The notes below the pieces were generated by a model. It ran no database searches. It had not been told where the DNA came from and was given only the letters and a program-made list of their open reading frames with translations. This document shows positions 43,901 to 51,716 of a stretch of 64,000 nucleotides of DNA, one piece after another; positions within the stretch are counted from its first letter, which is position 1, and each line of letters begins with the position of its first letter. Both the position numbers and the translations under genes were made by a program. The stretch is from Gammaproteobacteria bacterium (GTDB lineage: Bacteria > Pseudomonadota > Gammaproteobacteria > Steroidobacterales > Steroidobacteraceae), in assembly GCA_017577615.1 (NCBI GenBank), contig PKRE01000004.1:124001-188000 (forward strand), read 5' to 3'.

Positions 43901-44998
43901 AACGTCAGGGTGGGCGTCTTCGAGTCGTTCGGCTACCGCTGGTCGGACGTGCGAGGCGTCCTGCAGGCGACGCCCTCAGGTTGGCGTATCGATGTCGACG
44001 GGCCCGATGTTTCGGGCCAGATCCTGCTTCCCGAGTCCTTCTCGAGCACACAGCCGCTGCGCGCGGCGCTCGAGCGGTTGGTGCTCACCAAGGTGTCCGA
44101 GGAAGAGCGTCCGCCGAATGGGTCGCGGCATCCGACCGATCCGCGCACGCTGCCGCCGCTGGACATTCACATCGCAGATTTGCGCGCGGATGGCCGTGCG
44201 CTCGGCGCCGTCGATCTGGTCGCCGTGCGAGCCCCTGCTGGCCTCCGTTTCGAACAGATGCGCGTGGCAAACCCGTCGGCACGCGCCGATGGTCGCGGAG
44301 AATGGCTGATGTCGCCGCAAGGCCCGCGATCGTCGCTCAGCGCAGTGGTGACCAGCTCGAACGTTGCAGCGACTTTGACTGCGCTCGACTATACGCCTTT
44401 CTTGGAGGCGCAGCACGGAGAGATCCGTGCGCAGCTGACGTGGCCTGGAGGATTCGACGACAACATCCTGGAGCAGGCTTCGGGTACGATCTCGGTGCGT
44501 GCCGAGAATGGGCAGATCGTCAACCTGCAGCCTGGCGCCGGGCGTGTCCTCGGTCTGCTGAGCGTCGCGGCGTTGCCGCGGCGTCTTGCGCTGGATTTCA
44601 GCGACCTCACGGACAAGGGCTTGGCGTTTGATTCCATTCACGGTGATTTCGAACTGCGCGACGGTCACGCATACACGTCGAACCTGCTGTTGCGGGGGCC
44701 GGCTGCGGAGATCGGCATCGCGGGTCGCACCGGATTTGTCAGTCGCGATTACGATCAGACCGCTGTCGTCACGGGCAATGTCGGTGCGTCGCTGCCCGTG
44801 GCAGGCGCTTTGGCAGGCGGGCCGGCAGTAGGCGCCGCCTTACTGCTCTTTTCCCAAATGTTCAAGGAGCCGCTGAAGGGCATTGCCCGCGGCTACTACC
44901 GAATCACGGGACCGTGGGACAATCCTCACGTCGAGCGCGTCGATGCGTCGGCCGCGAAGGATGCGTCGGCGCGCAGCACAGGAGAGTTTGATGAATGA
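40964..44998 (+). CDS. yhdP: YhdP-family AsmA-like envelope protein
   Basis: 1344 residues. The GTG start follows GAGGAGG. A basic N-terminus precedes one membrane helix (residues 31-56) and a long periplasmic beta-rich part with DUF3971 and AsmA-like C-terminal regions (VNLQPGAGRVLGLLSVAALP, RRLALDFSDLTDKGLAFDSI, GPWDNPHVERVD). Such proteins form hydrophobic grooves bridging the inner and outer membranes; YhdP with TamB and YdbH moves phospholipids outward in E. coli. The C-terminus overlaps the nitrilase gene. The order rng-yhdP-nitrilase-tldD is the usual one. Confidence 0.92.
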   Translation: MQILPTSSSGEPRARSAGEGRRARARWRRALKWLLSCTVTLVVLLALLLGVFGVVVGRVPEYRVQLQDWLSDRTGLVVEFRGLSARLRFFGPELVFEDAVVRTPDRSQVLATARRGTVGFDIWSSLRNGQLSAGRFSLRAPEISLVRTREGRIQLLGQAALPERSDDKPFALEQLPTGQFRVHDALVTFKDELTGRGPWSMSGISFELTHDVGTIRLEGEASLPRALGRSLRFDATAVGGLQDPHAVVSTFSIAGDDLDLAGWADVFPDDWPAPETGRGSLELSGSFRGRQLVQLGARLDFSGVSTALPLWSIPLPGPEPMPSNDRERAESLSHTAAATSPSEYPAKRPAETAEMVSYQRVAFTVHATRSDGVWHLAVADLDITRAGRPWQSRRIEAHWAGAQDGKHLMIQADRIVLDNLWPLLAYLPEGPELARLRALRAHGLVENLKARIAPGSEARPPAYEIDASLKEVGFDPIERIPGLTNLTGTLHADQSGGALHVAARELELELPRLFRDVLVADTVEGTVRWSIRDTEIEVQSEELHLSGDDGRASAALRLQLPRDDGLPVLELSARGEDLKLSSTGKYVPGHRLSKKTLAWFDRAFVDGRIKSATFEMNGPIRLFPFRNGEGTFRARAEVEDAALAYHDAWLPATGIRGEVTFENARMVVRAQEAQVGMISAQDVLAEIKDLKDVELTIAARATGDLRAALSFLRASPLEGVFAEQLKRLEGSGSFDAEVRLVLPIKHMHDRDVRVSVQVANGTLKHADVVAPVRALSGTLAVRNSLVTRADLQGEWLDGPLSVTVQSRDRSSAELVAQGRAEADELIALFRVPSQVALAGAADWKLTTLLSEANASNVGERRFRLWADARDLAIGLPQPLGKQAAEPRQLELDFSFDERDAAVVRGAFGSVRALLSLKRGEDGWQLARGGVRADGQAASVPSHPGLRIEGAIDRFVLDEWLALRGRSTNGRRLSEWLQAANVRVGVFESFGYRWSDVRGVLQATPSGWRIDVDGPDVSGQILLPESFSSTQPLRAALERLVLTKVSEEERPPNGSRHPTDPRTLPPLDIHIADLRADGRALGAVDLVAVRAPAGLRFEQMRVANPSARADGRGEWLMSPQGPRSSLSAVVTSSNVAATLTALDYTPFLEAQHGEIRAQLTWPGGFDDNILEQASGTISVRAENGQIVNLQPGAGRVLGLLSVAALPRRLALDFSDLTDKGLAFDSIHGDFELRDGHAYTSNLLLRGPAAEIGIAGRTGFVSRDYDQTAVVTGNVGASLPVAGALAGGPAVGAALLLFSQMFKEPLKGIARGYYRITGPWDNPHVERVDASAAKDASARSTGEFDE

Positions 44999-45836
44999 CC
45001 GTGCGGCTGCACCGAAGGTCGCAGCCATTCAAATGAGCTCCACGGCCGATGTGGAGACCAATCTTGAAACTGCTCGCACCTTGCTGGAGCGCGCCCATGC
45101 GCAAGGCGCGAGGCTCGCCGCGTTGCCTGAAAACTTTGCGATCATGGGCCGGCGCGAGCGCGACAAGCTGGAGGTTGCTGAGCCGCTCGGCGAAGGGCCG
45201 ATTCAAGCCTTTCTGAGTCGGTGCGCGCGCGAGCTGGAAATGTGGATCGTTGGCGGCACGATTCCGCTCATCTCCGAAGAACAGCCGGGGAAAGTGGCCG
45301 CTGCGAGTCTGGTGTTCGATTCAGCCGGACGTTTCGTCGCGCGTTACGACAAGATCCACCTGTTCGACGTCGATCTGCCCGATCGTCAGGAACGATACCG
45401 GGAATCCGCGACCACCGCAGCGGGCGACAAGCCCGTGGTGGTGCCGACGCCGTTCGGACGGATCGGTTTGGCAGTGTGCTACGACGTGCGCTTCCCGGAG
45501 CTGTTCCGCCACTTGGAGGCCCTCGGCGCGGAGATCTTCTGCCTGCCTTCAGCCTTCACTGCTGCGACGGGACGTGCGCACTGGGAGACCCTCGTTCGTG
45601 CACGCGCGATCGAGAACCTCTGCTATGTGCTCGCACCGGCGCAAAGCGGCACGCATGAGAACAACCGCGAAACCTTCGGCGATTCGATGGTCGTCGACCC
45701 TTGGGGGCACATTCTCGATCGGGTCAGCGAACCGGGACCGGGCCTTGCAGTGGGACAGATCGACCTCACGTTGCAGCAACAGATACGGGAGCGCTTCCCG
45801 TCCTTGGCGCATCGCCGCCTTCAAGTCACCGTCTGA
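44991..45836 (+). CDS. Nitrilase-superfamily amidase (Nit1/YafV-like, probable deaminated glutathione amidase)
   Basis: 281 residues. The Glu-Lys-Cys triad is visible: Glu47 (ALPENFAIM), Lys121 (RYDKIHLFDVDL) and Cys163 (LAVCYDVRFPELFR). The sequence is closest to the Nit1 branch that hydrolyses deaminated glutathione, a metabolite-repair reaction; this assignment is by family and gene context. The ATG overlaps the end of yhdP, so translation is coupled. tldD follows after 20 bases. Confidence 0.88.
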   Translation: MNDRAAAPKVAAIQMSSTADVETNLETARTLLERAHAQGARLAALPENFAIMGRRERDKLEVAEPLGEGPIQAFLSRCARELEMWIVGGTIPLISEEQPGKVAAASLVFDSAGRFVARYDKIHLFDVDLPDRQERYRESATTAAGDKPVVVPTPFGRIGLAVCYDVRFPELFRHLEALGAEIFCLPSAFTAATGRAHWETLVRARAIENLCYVLAPAQSGTHENNRETFGDSMVVDPWGHILDRVSEPGPGLAVGQIDLTLQQQIRERFPSLAHRRLQVTV

Positions 45837-45856
45837 ATACCGTTTTTGGAAAGCTC

Positions 45857-47365
45857 ATGGCCGTCAATCCGATCATCACCCGCGACACGCTCCATCTAGA
45901 GCTTCCGCCGCAGTCGCGCGGCTTCGAGGCCCTCGACATCGCACGCCGTTCCATTCTGCATCCCTCCGGTCTCGACGAGGATCGCGTCGCGAGCGTTCTC
46001 GGGAACATCATGGGCTACAGCGTGGATTACGCGGACCTGTATTTCGCGCTGTCACGCGCCGAGTCGTGGTCGCTCGAGGATGGCATCGTCAAGGACGGCA
46101 CGCACAGCATCGAGCAAGGCGTCGGCGTGCGTGCGGTGTCGGGCGACAAAACCGGCTTTGCCTACTCCGACGAAATCGTCCTGCCGGCGCTGAAGGAAGC
46201 GTCGCACGCAGCACGCGCGATTGCGCGCAGCGGCAGCAGCACCTCCCTGCAGGCGTGGCGCGCATCGACCGGCCATCGCTTGTACCTGCCGATCGACCCG
46301 CTCGAGGGGTTGAGCGATGCGGACAAGGTGCGCTTGCTCGAAAGCATCGATGCCGAAGCACGGCGGCTCGATCCACGCGTGACACAGGTGATGGCGAGCT
46401 TGTCGGCGAGCCACGAGGTGATACTCGTGATGGCGAGCGACGGCACGTTCGCAGCGGACGTGCGTCCGCTCGTGCGCATGAACGTGTCGGTCATCGTGGA
46501 GCAGAATGGCCGACGCGAGCAAGGTTACTGCGGTGGTGGCGGGCGCTATGCCTTTACCAAGTTTCTCGAGAATGATCGCTGGAGGGAGCTCGTTGCCGAG
46601 GCGGTGCGCAGCGCGATCGTCAATCTCGATGCCGCCCCTGCACCTGCAGGAACGATGACCGTGGTGCTGGGACCGGGTTGGCCTGGTGTGTTGTTGCACG
46701 AAGCGGTCGGTCACGGGCTCGAAGGCGATTTCAACCGCAAGGGAACGTCTGCGTTCACGGGACGCATCGGCGAGCAAGTGGCTTCCGATCAATGCACCGT
46801 CGTTGACGACGGCACGCTGGGCTCGCGTCGTGGGTCGCTCAACATAGACGACGAGGGTACCCCTACGCAGTGCACGACGTTGATCGAAAACGGTGTGTTG
46901 TGCGGCTACATGCAGGACAAGCTCAACGCCCGCTTGATGGGAGTGAGGTCGACGGGCAACGGCCGCCGCGAATCGTTCGCGCACATGACCTTGCCACGCA
47001 TGACGAACACGTACATGCTGCCGGGCCGCTTTGAGCCGGAGGAGATCATCGGCTCCGTCAAGAAGGGCCTTTATTGCAAGAACTTCGGCGGTGGTCAGGT
47101 CGACATCACGTCCGGCAAGTTCGTCTTCTCGGCCAGCGAGGCTTACCTGATCGAGAACGGCAGGATCACGCGGCCCGTGCGCGGCGCGACGCTGATCGGC
47201 AATGGTCCGGACGTCCTGCGCCGTGTCTCGATGGTCGGCAATGATCTGAAGCTGGACGAAGGTGTCGGCACGTGCGGCAAGGAAGGTCAGGACGTGCCGG
47301 TGGGCGTCGGGCAACCCACGCTCAGGGTCGACGGGCTGACGGTGGGGGGTACCTCGACCAGTTGA
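45857..47365 (+). CDS. tldD: Metalloprotease subunit TldD
   Basis: 502 residues. TldD with PmbA/TldE forms a zinc-dependent protease that trims peptides such as microcin precursors and unfolded peptides. The zinc site HExxxH is in LLHEAVGHGLEGDFNRKGTS; GMGVRAV-like and FGGGQVDITSGKFVFSASEA motifs follow. The partner gene pmbA lies only 4.4 kb downstream in this window. Start ATG 45857; an upstream in-frame region overlaps the nitrilase gene and is not used. Confidence 0.95.
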   Translation: MAVNPIITRDTLHLELPPQSRGFEALDIARRSILHPSGLDEDRVASVLGNIMGYSVDYADLYFALSRAESWSLEDGIVKDGTHSIEQGVGVRAVSGDKTGFAYSDEIVLPALKEASHAARAIARSGSSTSLQAWRASTGHRLYLPIDPLEGLSDADKVRLLESIDAEARRLDPRVTQVMASLSASHEVILVMASDGTFAADVRPLVRMNVSVIVEQNGRREQGYCGGGGRYAFTKFLENDRWRELVAEAVRSAIVNLDAAPAPAGTMTVVLGPGWPGVLLHEAVGHGLEGDFNRKGTSAFTGRIGEQVASDQCTVVDDGTLGSRRGSLNIDDEGTPTQCTTLIENGVLCGYMQDKLNARLMGVRSTGNGRRESFAHMTLPRMTNTYMLPGRFEPEEIIGSVKKGLYCKNFGGGQVDITSGKFVFSASEAYLIENGRITRPVRGATLIGNGPDVLRRVSMVGNDLKLDEGVGTCGKEGQDVPVGVGQPTLRVDGLTVGGTSTS

Positions 47366-47453
47366 GGACGGGCAACTGCCGTCTGGTGCACCGATCCTGC
47401 TGCGCGGTGCCCGACTCACGCGACTGTCCAAGAGAGATTACAGCTTCCAATCG

Positions 47454-47681
47454 ATGAAAATGTGGCTGGCCCGACCCATCTACGAGTTCCTGCCGTATTT
47501 CTACATGATCGTCGGCATCGGCCTGCTGACGGCAGCGTGGCTCGTGAAAAGCGAGACCCTGCCCAGCGTATTCATGGTGGTCGGCGCGCTGAGCTTGCTG
47601 GGCGGGCTCGTGCTGTGGCTTCGGCGCCGCGACTACCGTGCACGGCAGGCGGAGTACAGCAGCAAGTCGCTCGAAGACTGA
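47454..47681 (+). CDS. Small two-helix membrane protein of unknown function
   Basis: 75 residues. Helices lie at about 12-30 (LPYFYMIVGIGLLTAAWLV) and 38-56 (SVFMVVGALSLLGGLVLWL), followed by a charged tail (RRRDYRARQAEYSSKS). Probably an inner-membrane hairpin. It lies 88 bases after tldD and converges on the ATPase-FHA gene. The ATG context is plausible but no strong ribosome-binding site stands out. Family not recognised. Confidence 0.6.
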   Translation: MKMWLARPIYEFLPYFYMIVGIGLLTAAWLVKSETLPSVFMVVGALSLLGGLVLWLRRRDYRARQAEYSSKSLED

Positions 47682-47737
47682 CAACCAATCCCTAACGGTC
47701 GTGTCACACGCGCTTCACGCGGGGACGGCGTCGCGCG

Positions 47738-49072
47738 CTAGAGCTGCTCGTTCACTTGTTTGTCTTGCGCGACGATCGCTTCGACATTCTGCTTGTCCAC
47801 GATCGTCGTCGCACCAACGTCGGCTTGCGCCGCGTCGTCCATGAGCGGCACGGCATCGTCCTCCCCGTCCGCAGGCACGCGGTTACGCGTGATTCTCTCA
47901 TCGATATACATGAGCTCGTGCTGACCGATCTGCACGACATCACCATCGTTCAAGATGCGTCTGCGCACGCGCTTCGAGCGCACGTAGATGCCGTTGGTGC
48001 TGTTCAGATCTTCGAGCACGCATGTATCGAGCGAGGTGATGATCTGCGCGTGATGCCGGCTGATGTACTTGCTGTCGATCTGCAGATCGTTGTCCGGCGT
48101 CCGCCCGATGATAAAACGTCCCGGGCGGAGCTCGCGCTCGGCGATGGTTTGACCGTTGAAGCCGACCAGGATGCGGCCCAGGACCGGGCGGTGCTCGCCG
48201 CGTTCTCCGTGCGACTCGAAGCCCCGTGCGAGGGGCATCTGTAAGCGTACCGAGCGCTCGGCGTACTCGACCCATTGCAGCTCATCGATGGCAGCGCGGA
48301 CGTCTTCCACCGTGACGATGTCGCGATCGTGCGCATAGGCAGACATCATCGCCGTGTCGCACAGTGTGTTGATGAGTCGGGGAATACCGCCCGTGTAGCG
48401 ATAGATGAGTGGGAAGGTGTCCGGCTGGAAGATTTCGCGACCTTGCGAGCCTGCGACTTCCAGACGATGTTGGATGTAGGCAGTGGTGTCGCTCTTCGAG
48501 AGAGCGGTCAAGTGAAAGCGCAGGCGAATGCGCTGTGCCAGCTGCACGAGGCTCGGCGAGTTGAGCTTGTCGTTCAGCTCGGGTTGGCCCGCCAGGATGA
48601 TGCGCAGCACCTTTTCCTTGGTTGTCTCGACGCCGGACAGAAGCCGAATCTCCTCGAGCACTTTGTTGGAGAGGTTCTGCGCTTCATCGACGATCAAGAG
48701 CACGCGCCGACCGTTTGCGTATTGCTCGATCAAGAACTCGTTGAGTGTCGCGAGCAGCTCGGCTTTTTTCATGCGGAACGGCTGGAAGCCGAACTGCACC
48801 AGAACTGACTGCAAGAACTCGGTGGCCGAGACCTGTGTCTGATTGATCTGTGCCACGACCACGTCCTTTTCGAGCTCCTTGAGAAAGGTCTCGATGAGGG
48901 TGGTCTTGCCCGAACCGATCTCGCCCGTGATGACCACGAAGCCGTCGGTGAACCAGATCGTCGACTCCATGTACGCCTTTGCCCGCGCGTGATGCTTGGA
49001 CAGGTACAGGAAGGCCGGATCCGGCGTCAGCCTGAAGGGAAGCTCCTGGAGTTTGAACAGCTCGAGATACAT
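47738..49072 (-). CDS. ExeA/MSHA-type AAA ATPase fused to an FHA domain
   Basis: 444 residues. The N-terminal half is an ExeA-like AAA ATPase: MYLELFKLQELPFRLTPDP, Walker A GEIGSGKTT (50-58), Walker B LLIVDEAQN (125-133), sensor ILAGQPEL and the arginine region RIRLRFHL, then YIQHRLEVAG. A linker leads to an FHA domain (about 300-390) with IIGRTPDNDL, ISRHHAQI and DLNSTNGIYV, the phosphothreonine-binding residues intact. ExeA proteins work with secretins or peptidoglycan in secretion and pilus assembly; FHA suggests recruitment by a Ser/Thr kinase such as the one at 37 kb (inference). There is no ExeB partner nearby. Confidence 0.88.
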   Translation of the reverse strand: MYLELFKLQELPFRLTPDPAFLYLSKHHARAKAYMESTIWFTDGFVVITGEIGSGKTTLIETFLKELEKDVVVAQINQTQVSATEFLQSVLVQFGFQPFRMKKAELLATLNEFLIEQYANGRRVLLIVDEAQNLSNKVLEEIRLLSGVETTKEKVLRIILAGQPELNDKLNSPSLVQLAQRIRLRFHLTALSKSDTTAYIQHRLEVAGSQGREIFQPDTFPLIYRYTGGIPRLINTLCDTAMMSAYAHDRDIVTVEDVRAAIDELQWVEYAERSVRLQMPLARGFESHGERGEHRPVLGRILVGFNGQTIAERELRPGRFIIGRTPDNDLQIDSKYISRHHAQIITSLDTCVLEDLNSTNGIYVRSKRVRRRILNDGDVVQIGQHELMYIDERITRNRVPADGEDDAVPLMDDAAQADVGATTIVDKQNVEAIVAQDKQVNEQL

Positions 49073-49361
49073 GTGTTTCGACGAGGCTCAATCTTGAATA
49101 GGCGAATCCGGGCCGACGCAGCCTGGCGACTTAATCATGAGCTGCTCGGCGATACACGTGCAGATTGCTCAATTCCGGAGCAGAGTGGTTCCAGTTTACG
49201 GGCAAAGGCCCCTATTCAAAAGCGCCGTGGCCCTGTTCGGCAGCGCACGGCCGGGTATCGCCCTGGCTCTGCGACCTGCTTCGACCATTTCAATCTCGTT
49301 GGCATCGACCTCGGCCGGGAGCCGCACCGTCGGCGCGTACCCAAACTCGGCGCAGGCCGGC

Positions 49362-50447
49362 TCAGGCAGACTTGAGGCGCAGGAGTTGACGTAGCGCGCG
49401 GTCACGGGCCCCCGCCGAGGCGGCAACGACCGTGCAGTGCCCGAGCTTGCGGTTGGGTCTAGGTTCTTTACCGTAGCTGTGAAAATGTACGCCCGGTATA
49501 CGCAGAATGTTCCGCAGAGTCGGCAGTTCGCCGATGAAGTTCACCATGGCCGAATGGCCAATCGGGCTCGTGCTGCCGAGCGGCAGCCCGAGAATGGCGC
49601 GAATGTGGTTCTCGAATTGGCTCGTGTGCGCCCCTTCGATCGTCCAATGCCCCGAGTTGTGCACGCGCGGCGCCATCTCGTTTGCGATCAAACGCCCGCG
49701 CTTGACGAAGAATTCGACCGTGAGCACACCTGCGTAGTCGAAGTGCTTGAATAGCCGTTTCAGGTATTGCTCTGCCTGCTTCTGTAGCGGCGCGTTGCGA
49801 TATGGCGCCACCGAATAGCGCAGGATGCCTCCTTCGTGGGTGTTTGCAGACAAAGGATAGAAGCGAGTTTCACCGGTCGTGCTGCGTACCCCGATCAGCG
49901 AGACCTCGCGGCTGAAGTCCACGAATCCCTCGTAGATGAGCGGCACCGACCCAAGCGTCTGCCAGGCCTCATCGAGATCGCTCATCTTGCGGATCAGCCG
50001 TTGCCCACGCCCGTCGTAACCGAGACGACGGGTCTTGAGCACGCCCGGAACGCCGATTTCCCGCGCAGCCTTTTGCAAATCGTCGAACGTATCGACTGCG
50101 GCGAACGGCGGCGTCGGGATCTTGAGTCGCGCGAATAGTGTTTTTTCGTGCAGGCGGTCCTGCGAGGCGCCCAGCGCGCTCACCGGGGGCAGAAAGGCTT
50201 TGCGCGCAGCAATGCCACGGACCGCTTCGACGGGCACGTTTTCCACGTCGAAGGTGATGACGTCGACCTCATCAGCGAGCTGTGCAAGCTTTGTCTCGTC
50301 GTCGAAGGCGCCGCAAATGATGCGACCGACCTGTGCGCCGGGTGCATCTTCACTCTGGTCGACGAACACGAAACGTAGGCCAAGCGGATACCCCGCGAGG
50401 GCCAGCATCCGTCCGAGCTGGCCGGCGCCGATGATGCCGATCTTCAT
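49362..50447 (-). CDS. purK: N5-carboxyaminoimidazole ribonucleotide synthase
   Basis: 361 residues, ATP-grasp fold. It makes N5-CAIR from AIR, ATP and bicarbonate in purine synthesis. MKIGIIGAGQLGRMLALAG, FLPPVSALGASQDRLHEKTLF, VLKTRRLGYDGRGQ, EVSLIGVR and ANEMAPRVHNSGHWTIEG are signature segments. Its ATG overlaps the purE stop (ATGA), so it is translated together with the preceding purE. Confidence 0.97.
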   Translation of the reverse strand: MKIGIIGAGQLGRMLALAGYPLGLRFVFVDQSEDAPGAQVGRIICGAFDDETKLAQLADEVDVITFDVENVPVEAVRGIAARKAFLPPVSALGASQDRLHEKTLFARLKIPTPPFAAVDTFDDLQKAAREIGVPGVLKTRRLGYDGRGQRLIRKMSDLDEAWQTLGSVPLIYEGFVDFSREVSLIGVRSTTGETRFYPLSANTHEGGILRYSVAPYRNAPLQKQAEQYLKRLFKHFDYAGVLTVEFFVKRGRLIANEMAPRVHNSGHWTIEGAHTSQFENHIRAILGLPLGSTSPIGHSAMVNFIGELPTLRNILRIPGVHFHSYGKEPRPNRKLGHCTVVAASAGARDRALRQLLRLKSA

Positions 50448-50953
50448 GAACGTGCAGGAGAGGAAGGTTCGCTGGGGTCGGGATGCGCCAAAACCGAGCG
50501 CGTCAGGTCGCTTCGGTACTGCTCGAGCGCCTTACGGATCTGCTCGTACTTGTTCGCCAAGATGGCTGCCGCCAGCAGCGCCGCGTTCGTCGCTCCCGCC
50601 GTGCCGATCGCGAGCGTGCCCACGGGAACGCCGGCAGGCATCTGGACAATCGAAAGCAGCGAGTCGATCCCGTTCAATGCCTTCGATTGCACGGGCACCC
50701 CGAGGACGGGCAGGGAGGTCTTGGCCGCCACCATGCCGGGCAGATGCGCGGCGCCTCCTGCTCCGGCGATGATGACTTCAAGACCGCGGTCTCGCGCAGA
50801 TTCTGCGTATTCAAACAGCAGATCCGGGGTCCGATGTGCAGAAACGACACGAGTCTCGTGAGGAACACGCAGCTGCGCGAGCGTGTCAGCCGCGCTCTTC
50901 AGCGTGTCCCAGTCGGATCTCGAGCCCATGATGATGCCGACAAGGGGTGTCAT
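50444..50953 (-). CDS. purE: N5-CAIR mutase
   Basis: 169 residues. It converts N5-CAIR to CAIR, the step after PurK. The N-terminal IIMGSRSDWDTLK, VVSAHRTPDLLFEY, AGAGGAAHLPGMVAAKT, LPVLGVPVQSKALNG and GIDSLLSIVQMPAGVPV motifs are all present. The ATG at 50953 gives the canonical start; the longer frame upstream is not supported. It is the first gene of the purE-purK operon. Confidence 0.97.
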   Translation of the reverse strand: MTPLVGIIMGSRSDWDTLKSAADTLAQLRVPHETRVVSAHRTPDLLFEYAESARDRGLEVIIAGAGGAAHLPGMVAAKTSLPVLGVPVQSKALNGIDSLLSIVQMPAGVPVGTLAIGTAGATNAALLAAAILANKYEQIRKALEQYRSDLTRSVLAHPDPSEPSSPARS

Positions 50954-51014
50954 TGCGTCATTGTAGCGTAGATACCGACGTCGGATGACCTTTCGATCGC
51001 TTTGCGGCGAGCGG

Positions 51015-51518
51015 TCACAGTTCCACGGGCGCGAGCACGTCCCGCAGCATCCGAAACAGCTCGCGAGCCGCACGTGGTGGTGCCTTCTGAGCGCGTTCAC
51101 GACGAGCGCGCTCCACGAGAGAGGCAAGCGCTTGCTCGTCAATGGGCCTCACGACTTCCGCACGCAAGGCATCGAGCGCCGCTGTCCCTTCCCGGAGCAG
51201 TCGGTCACGCCAATGCTCGATGCGCCGGAACTGAAGCGTGTGGGCGCGATCGCGCTGTCGTCTTGCCTCCAGCGCCGCTCGGATCGGCTCGGTGTCGATC
51301 TTGCGCATCAACTTGCCGATGTACTGTTTCTGGCGATAGAGGCCGCTGCGCGCAGTAATGCGTCGCGCCAGCATGACCGCATCGCGCAGCGTCTCGGGCA
51401 GGTCGAGCGCGTCGAGCTCTGCTTGTGGCAGGTCGATCAACGCCTCGCCGAGTGCCTGCAGATCTTCGGACTGGCGCTTACGTTCGCTCTTGCTCGGCCG
51501 CTCTTCATACTCACTCAT
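51015..51518 (-). CDS. yjgA: Ribosome-associated protein YjgA/DarP (DUF615)
   Basis: 167 residues, highly charged and helical. SKSERKRQSEDLQALGEAL, DLPETLRDAVMLARRI, RRQKQYIGKLMRKID-type segment (YRQKQYIGKLMRKID) and FRRIEHWRDRLL are the family hallmarks. The E. coli protein (DarP) associates with late 50S assembly intermediates. It is divergent from pmbA, as in many gammaproteobacteria. Confidence 0.93.
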   Translation of the reverse strand: MSEYEERPSKSERKRQSEDLQALGEALIDLPQAELDALDLPETLRDAVMLARRITARSGLYRQKQYIGKLMRKIDTEPIRAALEARRQRDRAHTLQFRRIEHWRDRLLREGTAALDALRAEVVRPIDEQALASLVERARRERAQKAPPRAARELFRMLRDVLAPVEL

Positions 51519-51533
51519 GGGCAGAATTGTAGC

Positions 51534-51700
51534 GGGTGTGGGCTCCGGGCTCTGGGCGCTGAGCGATCAGCGCGTGCATGGACGCTAGCGCCGGTTCCCA
51601 GCCTCCAGTCTCAAGCCGTTGGTCGGGGCTGCAGGGCGAGCAGCGCGTGTACGCACCTACAACCTACCGCCTACTGCCTACAGCCTCGCTCCTGCCTGAG
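51534..51700. repeat. Dispersed palindromic intergenic element between yjgA and pmbA
   Basis: GTGGGCTCCGGGCTCTGGG and GCGCTGAGCG on one side; GACGCTAGCGCCGGTTCCCA and GCCTCCAGTCTCAAGCC on the other; then a second C-rich stretch (CTACCGCCTACTGCCTACAG). It lies in the divergent promoter region of yjgA and pmbA. Confidence 0.6.
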
Positions 51701-51716
51701 ACGTTACAATTCATTC

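Noticed and set aside
49073..49361. A gene between the ATPase-FHA gene and purK
   Set aside because: Short open frames on both strands (for example minus 49196-49426) overlap purK and resemble no protein.
50985..51716. Long upstream extension of the pmbA frame
   Set aside because: It runs antisense to yjgA and through the palindromic element; the ATG at 51717 matches the PmbA N-terminus.
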